Shown here in pieces: positions 57,020 to 62,733 of a DNA stretch of 62,733 nucleotides. The position numbers and the translations under genes are program-made. Each line of letters opens with the position of its first letter. The stretch's first letter is position 1. The notes below the pieces were generated by a model. It was not told where the DNA came from, did no database searches, and saw nothing but the letters and a program-made list of their open reading frames with translations. The stretch is from Candidatus Abawacabacteria bacterium (GTDB lineage: Bacteria > Patescibacteriota > Gracilibacteria > RBG-16-42-10), in NCBI GenBank assembly GCA_016207805.1, contig JACQZO010000025.1:1-62733 (forward strand), written 5' to 3'.

Positions 57020-57333
57020 CATCTTCCAGGGCTTTTTATATATACGTTTTCTAACGTATTTTTCGGGCACGTTTAAATAGCTCAAGATAGAATAATACCA
57101 AGTATAAGAATAAGCGATTCCGTAAGCGGAATCGTGGTAGGGCCAGGGGGAATCGAACCCCCGTTGCCAGGATGAAAACCTGGCGTCCTAACCACTAGAC
57201 GATGGCCCCACGCGCCGCCAACTATAATGAAGCAGGGCAAGAATGTAAAGAATGGAGAGTGAAGAATGTAGAATGGAGAATTAAAGGGAAAAGAAAAATT
57301 TCATAATATATTTGCTACTGTTTCTTTAATTAA
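57020..57333. other. Intergenic stretch with tRNA-Glu and a repeat arm
   Basis: Apart from the tRNA-Glu gene at 57135-57209 and the left repeat arm at 57250-57282, nothing recognisable lies here. The stretch separates the SLH metalloprotease gene from the four-helix-bundle gene. Confidence 0.7.
57135..57209 (-). tRNA. tRNA-Glu(TTC)
   Basis: A complete cloverleaf on the minus strand: acceptor GGGGCCA/TGGCCCT with discriminator A and encoded CCA, anticodon stem CCAGG/CCTGG with loop TTTTCAT (anticodon TTC), and T arm GGGGG/CCCCC with TTCGATT. Confidence 0.95.
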
Positions 57334-57753
57334 TTGAAAGGCATATTTACATTTGAAGGTTTTCCAGTATATCTCTTAGCAGAAGAGTTCTATCTGGCTG
57401 TGCTTGGTAGTTGTCTCAGAAATTATAAAATTGTTCCCGAAATCCGATCTCAATTGCAAAGAGCTTCTTCCAGTATTTTGCTGAACTTAGCTGAAGGGGC
57501 TGGCAAATACAGCAAGAAAGATAAAAAGAACTTTTATGTGATTACTCGTGGCTCAATTCATGAGTGCGTGGCAATTATAAGAATTATTCGGCTTGAAGGG
57601 AAAATAGAAGATACAAACTATATGATTTTGTATACCAAGCTACATCAAATAAGCCAGATGATGTCCGGTCTAATTACCAAAATGTCTCAACTCTAACATC
57701 ATTTCATTCTCCACTCTCCATTCTTCACTCTTCACTCTTCACTCTCCATTCTT
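57252..57753. mobile_element. Unit with inverted repeat ends carrying a four-helix-bundle gene
   Basis: The left arm (about 57250-57282) and right arm (about 57705-57754) match as inverted repeats over about 31 nt. There are two mismatches, plus a 14-nt insertion in the right arm made of two TTCACTC units. The only gene inside is the four-helix-bundle gene. No transposase is present. The right arm forms the end of the pyruvate kinase gene. I treat it as a mobile or repeat-derived unit; mobility is inferred. Confidence 0.6.
57334..57696 (+). CDS. Four-helix-bundle protein (S23/IVP family)
   Basis: A 120-aa helical protein of the S23 ribosomal/23S-intervening-sequence family: VPEIRSQLQRASSSILLNLA, EGAGKYSKKDKKNFYVITRG, SIHECVAIIRII and a final helix. 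The motif ASSSI..N..EG..... is the family signature. The start is a TTG at 57334. Relatives are encoded within 23S rRNA intervening sequences or near repeats and retroelements, and their role is not established. It is enclosed by inverted repeat arms here (see 57252-57753). Confidence 0.85.
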   Translation: MKGIFTFEGFPVYLLAEEFYLAVLGSCLRNYKIVPEIRSQLQRASSSILLNLAEGAGKYSKKDKKNFYVITRGSIHECVAIIRIIRLEGKIEDTNYMILYTKLHQISQMMSGLITKMSQL

Positions 57754-58730
57754 TTCATCTGTGCTTCAGCGACAACTTTCAAATAGTGCACTGCTTGTAA
57801 AGGAAACTTTCCGGTCGTGGTTTCGTCTGACAACATCACTCCACTGGCACCTTGTCTCACTGCCAAAGCAATATCATTGATTTCAGCGCGACTAGGCATA
57901 GGATTATTTACCATTGAATACAACATTTGTGTAGCGACTATCACTGGTTTGTTCGACTTCTTTCCTGCTTGAATAATTCTTTCTTGATTCTTTGGTAATT
58001 CGGTTAGTTCAGCCTCCAGAGCCAAATCTCCTCTAGCTACCATTAACCAATCACTTGCTTGTACGAGTTCATCAAGATTATCCATTGCTGCCTGAGTTTC
58101 AATTTTACTTACGATAGGTAACATATGCCCAGCTTTAGTAAAGAAGTTTCTTACTTCATCAATAGGGGCGCGATCTTGGACAAATGAAAGGGCCACCATA
58201 TCAATAGGTTTGTTTTGGACATAATGGAGATCAAGCCAGTCTTTTTCCGTTAGCGCCGCGGTCTGAATATGAGCGGTAGTATGAAGATGCATGCGATGCT
58301 TAATCACAAAATCTTCCAAAAACTTAATAGTCGCCTTTGTGCCAGTATTTCCTATCACTTCAGCTCGTCCATAGCCTTCACCGAAAATAATATTGGAGCC
58401 TACTGGTAATTGGCTGATCACTCCGGGCAGAGTAAAAGTGCAACTATTGTTATCATTTTCATCAAATACCAAGAACATTCCCTTGATAGCGACAATTTCT
58501 TTTTGTTCAGGAGTGATAATGCGTAATGATGGACCAGAAATATCGGCTAGCACTTTGATATGAGGGAATTCATCCTTGATAGTAGTTAGATCAGAAAATA
58601 AATTATCATACCATTCATGAACATTATGAGAAAAGTTGAGCCGAAAAATAGTGGCACCCGTTTTTACCAATTCACGCAACATATTAATATCGCGTGTGGC
58701 TGGTCCAATAGTAATAACAAAATCGAGCAT
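57732..58730 (-). CDS. pyk: Pyruvate kinase, short form without C-terminal domain
   Basis: A 332-aa protein; full enzymes are about 470 aa. It has the TIM-barrel parts GATIFRLNFSHN, VLADISGPSLRI, VALSFVQDRA, the catalytic Lys in PIVSKIETQAA, VARGDLALE (metal and phosphate ligands), IVATQMLYSMV and SGVMLSDETTTGKFPLQAV. The chain stops just after the barrel with MESEE, and this end and the TGA are encoded by the right repeat arm. The C-terminal allosteric/tetramer domain is missing. It converts phosphoenolpyruvate and ADP to pyruvate and ATP; whether the short form is active is unknown. Some Patescibacteria may naturally have short forms. Confidence 0.88.
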   Translation of the reverse strand: MLDFVITIGPATRDINMLRELVKTGATIFRLNFSHNVHEWYDNLFSDLTTIKDEFPHIKVLADISGPSLRIITPEQKEIVAIKGMFLVFDENDNNSCTFTLPGVISQLPVGSNIIFGEGYGRAEVIGNTGTKATIKFLEDFVIKHRMHLHTTAHIQTAALTEKDWLDLHYVQNKPIDMVALSFVQDRAPIDEVRNFFTKAGHMLPIVSKIETQAAMDNLDELVQASDWLMVARGDLALEAELTELPKNQERIIQAGKKSNKPVIVATQMLYSMVNNPMPSRAEINDIALAVRQGASGVMLSDETTTGKFPLQAVHYLKVVAEAQMKRMESEE

Positions 58731-58836
58731 AGTTTTATATGTGTTTTAAACGTCTAACAATTATACCGGAATTACTATCTGCTGTGGCAGCATAAGAAAA
58801 GAATTCCTTGCTAAGTCTTTGTAATATTGCACAATC

Positions 58837-60213
58837 TTAAAGTGAAATAGTAGCAGACATTTTCCTTAATACTGCAATATTTTCAATATGATACGTATGA
58901 GGAAACATATCTACTGGCTGGGCATATTGAAATACATAGCCGTGTTCTTGTAATAATTTTATATCTCTTGCTTGAGTGGTTGGATTACAAGAAATGTAAA
59001 CTAATCTTTGCAAAGGCAGCTTAGTTAGCAGCTCAATAGTTTCTGGCATCATGCCTGCTCTAGGGGGATCGATAATGGCAATGGTTGGTGTGATCGAGAT
59101 TTGACTCAATATCTGAGCAGCGTCGCCTGTGTGCAACTCTATATTACTAATGTTATTTTGTTGGGCATTGGCTTGAGCACTTTTGATGGCATCAGGCACA
59201 TTGTCGACACCAATCACATGCTTTGCCCTACGACTAGCGAAAAGGCCTAAAGTGCCAGTGCCACAATAAAGGTCCAAAACCGTATCAGAACTCTGTATGT
59301 TGGCTGCATCGAGTGCTAATGCATAGAGCTTTTGTGCTTGTTGTGGGTTAGGCTGAAAGAAGGCTTCAGGATAAATATTGAAACGCAAATTACCCCATGG
59401 TTTTCCTAAACTGAGCTCCTCAGATAAGTAGTCTTTACCCCAAATGAGTGTCACTTTTCTAGTGGTTGGTTTACCTTTGCGAGCATGAATCTCAGTCTGA
59501 AATAAACTAATGACATTACTATCTTTTATTGCTGCTAAAAGTTCATTGCTGTGAGGCATAGCGCCTTTTGTGGTAATGAAATTAATTAAAAGTTCTTGCT
59601 TTTGATTATTCCTTATCACCACTGTTTTCAATAGGCCTGAGTCGGTACGTGGTTGATAAATGGAGATGTTAAAAGTTTGTAGCCATTCGCGAATTTTTAG
59701 TACCAACTGGGTATATTGGGGAGAAGGGAGATAGCATTCAATGAGTGTGAAAACATCATAATGAAAACCTTTTGGGTGGAGACCAATATCAGCTTTGCCC
59801 TGTTCATCATAAGCAAAACTGAATTCCATTTTATTTCGATACTCTTTGACCATTGCGCAACCCACTATTGGTTTTAAGTCGATGTTTTGTAAGTCGCCAA
59901 TATGCTCCAAGCTTTCTTTGACTATAGCTTCTTTATATGTGAGTTGATCAGGATAAGATAAGAATTGCCAAGTACAACCACCACATATGCCAAAATGGCG
60001 ACAAAACGGTATGGTTCTTTTGACCGATGGTCGAATAATCTCTAATAATTTTCCTTCAGCATAATGCGCCTTTTTCTTCGTAATTCTTACTTTGGCTCTA
60101 TCGCCAGGAACAGTTTCGGCTATGAAGACTTTCAAACCATCAATGGTAGCTATACCCATCCCCCCAAATACTAATTTCTCAATATCACAATCAATAATTT
60201 CGCCCTTTTTCAT
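58837..60213 (-). CDS. rlmD: 23S rRNA (uracil-C5)-methyltransferase, TrmA/RlmD family
   Basis: A 458-aa protein. An N-terminal TRAM domain (about 1-60) is followed by an iron-sulfur cysteine cluster CRHFGICGGCTW (C-x5-C-x2-C, as in RlmD). The SAM domain contains VLDLYCGTGTLGLFAS, AIIDPPRAGMM and the catalytic Cys in YISCNPTTQARD. It methylates C5 of uridine in 23S rRNA (or tRNA in TrmA); the cluster favours the RlmD/RlmCD branch. It lies on its own on the minus strand, about 100 bp after pyk. Confidence 0.9.
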   Translation of the reverse strand: MKKGEIIDCDIEKLVFGGMGIATIDGLKVFIAETVPGDRAKVRITKKKAHYAEGKLLEIIRPSVKRTIPFCRHFGICGGCTWQFLSYPDQLTYKEAIVKESLEHIGDLQNIDLKPIVGCAMVKEYRNKMEFSFAYDEQGKADIGLHPKGFHYDVFTLIECYLPSPQYTQLVLKIREWLQTFNISIYQPRTDSGLLKTVVIRNNQKQELLINFITTKGAMPHSNELLAAIKDSNVISLFQTEIHARKGKPTTRKVTLIWGKDYLSEELSLGKPWGNLRFNIYPEAFFQPNPQQAQKLYALALDAANIQSSDTVLDLYCGTGTLGLFASRRAKHVIGVDNVPDAIKSAQANAQQNNISNIELHTGDAAQILSQISITPTIAIIDPPRAGMMPETIELLTKLPLQRLVYISCNPTTQARDIKLLQEHGYVFQYAQPVDMFPHTYHIENIAVLRKMSATISL

Positions 60214-60284
60214 AAAAATAAATTCGTGGCTACTATATATCTATTAGAAAAGAGCTTACAAGCTTAAGCGACAAAAGGATATGT

Positions 60285-60698
60285 TTATAGCCATCCCATA
60301 CTTTTGAATAGTTCTATTGAGGGGGCTGCAAGGGCTAAACTTTTCAATGACTCTTTAGGATACCACCCTAAAGTACGAAATTCACTATCAGGAGTTTTTA
60401 GTTCACCACTCTTGTACTGGGCATGGTAGACCAGAAAAATATAATGAGTCATTATACCATTATGATTGGGCGTGAAGTCTTCATTGAAATTTATTCTTTG
60501 GACATTGTCTATCTCCAGTCCAGTTTCTTCAAATACTTCTCTTTTGACAGCAGTCATTAATGATTCTGCGCCCAATTCAACGCCGCCTCCGGGAATGTGT
60601 AAGGTATTAGGATAGGGACCAATATCTTTCGGTTTCGAACCCATTAGGATCTTATTATCTTTTTCGATAACAGCTGAAACGATCACACGACAATTCAT
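60285..60698 (-). CDS. Nudix hydrolase
   Basis: A 137-aa protein from the ATG at 60698 (MNCRVIVSAVIEKDNKILMG); a longer frame to 60821 would run into the opposing ABC-exporter leader. The Nudix box is intact: GGGVELGAESLMTAVK then REVFEETGL (G-x5-E-x7-REUxEExGU). It probably hydrolyses a nucleotide diphosphate derivative. It is divergent from the ABC exporter gene. Confidence 0.88.
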   Translation of the reverse strand: MNCRVIVSAVIEKDNKILMGSKPKDIGPYPNTLHIPGGGVELGAESLMTAVKREVFEETGLEIDNVQRINFNEDFTPNHNGIMTHYIFLVYHAQYKSGELKTPDSEFRTLGWYPKESLKSLALAAPSIELFKSMGWL

Positions 60699-60798
60699 AG
60701 TAATATTCTTATATGGCTTGATAGTAGCACGTTTACTTTTACTATTCTTGTTATACTGTGCCTGCTTTATTCGTATTAAATGTTGCTCAAGTAATTGT

Positions 60799-62574
60799 AT
60801 GAATCCTGTTGTATACCTCACTCAGAAACTCTGGAAATACGCCCAAGGAAATAGGCATAATGTTGTGCTCTATTTGGTGTTTTTTATTATTGCTAACGGC
60901 TTTCATTTTTTAGAGCCTTTAGTCATAGCAAAAATGCTTAATATCATTCAAGAACAAGGTATTACTACTAGTAGTATTGCTACTTTGGTAAAATATTTAG
61001 CTTTATTTTTTGCCCTCACTCCTGGCTTTTGGCTTTTTCACGGAATCGCACGAGTTGTTGAAAATAAGAATGCTTTCATTGTCCGGGCTAATTATAAAAA
61101 GTATTTACTAAATGGGGTGCTGGCTTTCCCAATGGAATGGCATACTGATCATCACTCGGGCGATACCATTGATAAGGTGGAGAAGGGGACATCAGCACTG
61201 TATCGTTATTCGGGGGATACTTTTCAATTGATAGAAACAATAACTAGTTTAATTAGTTCTTTAATAGCACTAAGTTACTTTAATTTGAATGCTGGTTTTA
61301 TCGCAGCATGTATGGTGACACTGACTATATTGCTAATCTTGCGCTTTGATGAAGTTCTAGTTGGTCAATATAAAACACTTTATCGGGCAGAGAATAAAAT
61401 TTCTGAAAAGGTCTTTGATATTATCAGCAATATCACCACTGTAATTATTTTGCGCATAGAAAGACTGGTCTCATCGGCTCTCTATAAGAAGATTATGGAG
61501 CCCTTGAAGCTGTTTATGGAAAACAATGTGGTGAATGAAGTTAAATGGTTCTTTGTGGCACTGAGTAGTACGACAATGATTGTCTTGGTAATGGGGGTGT
61601 ACTTTTACAGCAATATTGGTGGCGGTGTTTTAATTGGTACCGTATATGCTCTGTATGGCTATGTGAGTAGAATGAGCGAATTATTCTATCGTTTCGCGTA
61701 CATGTATAGCGATATTGTCCAGCAAAAGTCTGCAGTCATGAATGCAGAGGAAATTGCTAATGACTTCAGTAAAAACAAAAGTAGCAAATCTATTTCATTG
61801 AATGCAGCATGGCGGGAGTTAAAGATTAATAATTTGCAATTTTCTTACAACACTGCTGAGCAGGCACGTCTTCACTTGAATAATATTTCACTTGTAATTC
61901 GTCGTGGTCAAAAAGTCGCTTTCATTGGAGCAAGTGGCAGTGGGAAAACAACTTTTCTGAAAGTGATTAGAGAATTATATAAGCCTCAACGGGGAGAAGT
62001 ATATCTGGATAACAAATTGCTTCCCGGTCACTTTCAATCCTTGAGTCCTGATATTGCCCTTATTCCTCAAGATCCCGAAATATTCTCTACTACTATTAGC
62101 GAGAATATCACAGTAGGTGTGAATCATAGTGCTAGCCATATTAAAAGGTTTACTGATATGGCCTGCTTTACGGATGTGATTAGTCGCTTACCTCATGGTT
62201 TAGAATCCAATATATTCGAAAAAGGCGTGAATCTCAGTGGTGGTGAAAAACAACGTTTAGCTTTGGCTCGTGGGCTTATGGCGAGTGAAGATAAAGCCAT
62301 GGTTCTTTTAGACGAGGCAACCAGTTCAGTAGATACCAAAAATGAGCTGTATATTTATGAAAATATTTTCAAAGCCTTCAAGGGCAAAACAATTATTGCT
62401 TCTATCCATCGTTTACACTTATTATCACTTTTCGATGAAATCTATTTCTTTAAAGCAGGTAAAATTGTAGCTTCAGGTACATTGGCAAGCTTGCGTCAAT
62501 CTTCTCCTGAGTTTCAAGCATTATGGTCAAAATACAATTCAATACATCTCAAGGTAGAATCTAGTAGTGCTTAA
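60799..62574 (+). CDS. ABC transporter, membrane and ATPase domains fused (half-exporter)
   Basis: A 591-aa protein. The first 300 residues carry an ABC exporter transmembrane domain (spans include VVLYLVFFIIANGFHFLEPL, LVKYLALFFALTPGFWLF and STTMIVLVMGVYFYSNIG). The C-terminal ATPase has Walker A GASGSGKTTFLK, Q-loop LIPQDPEIFSTTI, signature NLSGGEKQRLALARGL, Walker B MVLLDEATSSVD, and H-loop ASIHRLHLL. The ATG at 60799 (MNPVVYLTQKLWKYAQ) is preferred; the frame before it overlaps the nudix gene start. Lipids, peptides or drugs are possible substrates. Confidence 0.9.
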   Translation: MNPVVYLTQKLWKYAQGNRHNVVLYLVFFIIANGFHFLEPLVIAKMLNIIQEQGITTSSIATLVKYLALFFALTPGFWLFHGIARVVENKNAFIVRANYKKYLLNGVLAFPMEWHTDHHSGDTIDKVEKGTSALYRYSGDTFQLIETITSLISSLIALSYFNLNAGFIAACMVTLTILLILRFDEVLVGQYKTLYRAENKISEKVFDIISNITTVIILRIERLVSSALYKKIMEPLKLFMENNVVNEVKWFFVALSSTTMIVLVMGVYFYSNIGGGVLIGTVYALYGYVSRMSELFYRFAYMYSDIVQQKSAVMNAEEIANDFSKNKSSKSISLNAAWRELKINNLQFSYNTAEQARLHLNNISLVIRRGQKVAFIGASGSGKTTFLKVIRELYKPQRGEVYLDNKLLPGHFQSLSPDIALIPQDPEIFSTTISENITVGVNHSASHIKRFTDMACFTDVISRLPHGLESNIFEKGVNLSGGEKQRLALARGLMASEDKAMVLLDEATSSVDTKNELYIYENIFKAFKGKTIIASIHRLHLLSLFDEIYFFKAGKIVASGTLASLRQSSPEFQALWSKYNSIHLKVESSSA

Positions 62575-62733
62575 CATATGGTCTTTCTTATACTTATCCT
62601 GATCCTTCGAGCACCGTAAAAATTACTTCTTCTAAGGGAGAAGGTATGAGGGGAGGATAAGACTAACTATATTGTCAAAGGTGTTCGTTTGACATAGAGA
62701 CGGTCATGTTTGATGAGGGAAAAAATACGTTCA
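62575..62733. other. Window end with an inverted repeat
   Basis: No gene was seen before the window ends. TGTCAAA (62673-62679) and TTTGACA (62688-62694) form an inverted repeat with an 8-nt gap, which may be a promoter or operator of a gene beyond the window. Confidence 0.35.

Noticed and set aside
57334-57696. Diversity-generating retroelement accessory protein (Avd)
   Set aside because: The family is related, but no reverse transcriptase or variable repeat is in the window.

Overview
The window looks like chromosomal DNA from a Patescibacteria (Candidate Phyla Radiation) bacterium. It is AT-rich and uses the standard bacterial code with TGA as a stop. Many start codons lack a clear Shine-Dalgarno sequence. 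It carries families typical of that radiation: a DUF4012 protein, a multi-CxxC zinc-ribbon protein, a small beta-lactamase-fold-like protein, DUF3352, SLH/DUF11 surface proteins and a four-helix-bundle (S23/IVP) protein. I cannot assign a lineage more precisely without a tree.

Layout. 1-850: a possible small membrane protein and a remarkable tRNA locus. A complete tRNA-Thr(CGT) gene sits inside the anticodon loop of a second, split tRNA-Thr(GGT). 855-10300: housekeeping genes (DUF3352 protein, PcrA/UvrD helicase, G5/RlpA wall protein, FtsE without FtsX, signal peptidase I, PH-domain membrane protein, membrane glycosyltransferase). 10322-16909: a minus-strand envelope block (Wzz-like protein, methyltransferase, DUF4012, zinc-ribbon protein, unknown). 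17200-20710: a 23S-5S rRNA operon with its own promoter and long processing stems, and no 16S gene. 20809-27079: accessory genes (cupin/radical-SAM fusion with a divergent TrmB regulator, a protein with an HGT motif, a two-domain hydrolase fusion, a glycosyltransferase). 27136-29307: a minus-strand cluster of stress and small membrane proteins. 29453-36923: Nudix proteins, a DnaQ/GIY-YIG nuclease, a FAD/Rieske oxidoreductase and MscL. 37060-41374: an ABC-2 exporter, a PAP2-like phosphatase, a sucrase/ferredoxin-like protein and YihY. 41371-52609: two large surface proteins around a umuD-umuC mutasome operon. 52623-62574: RNA methyltransferases, a C39-like peptidase, a HIT protein, an SLH-anchored metalloprotease, tRNA-Glu, a four-helix-bundle gene inside inverted repeats, a short pyruvate kinase, a Nudix protein and an ABC exporter.

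Two kinds of unexplained structure stand out. One is the nested tRNA-Thr locus. The other is a set of dispersed repeats. Three copies of a roughly 150-bp element with GAATTC-rich ends lie in intergenic regions. A roughly 500-bp unit with inverted ends encloses a four-helix-bundle gene. At three places the repeat edge supplies the stop codon of the neighbouring gene, including that of a pyruvate kinase lacking its C-terminal domain.

The genes suggest a small cell with an elaborate surface (S-layer-type and cell-wall-anchored proteins, envelope glycosylation, exporters), SOS mutagenesis and several nucleotide-cleaning Nudix enzymes. No CRISPR array, prophage or plasmid replication module was seen.
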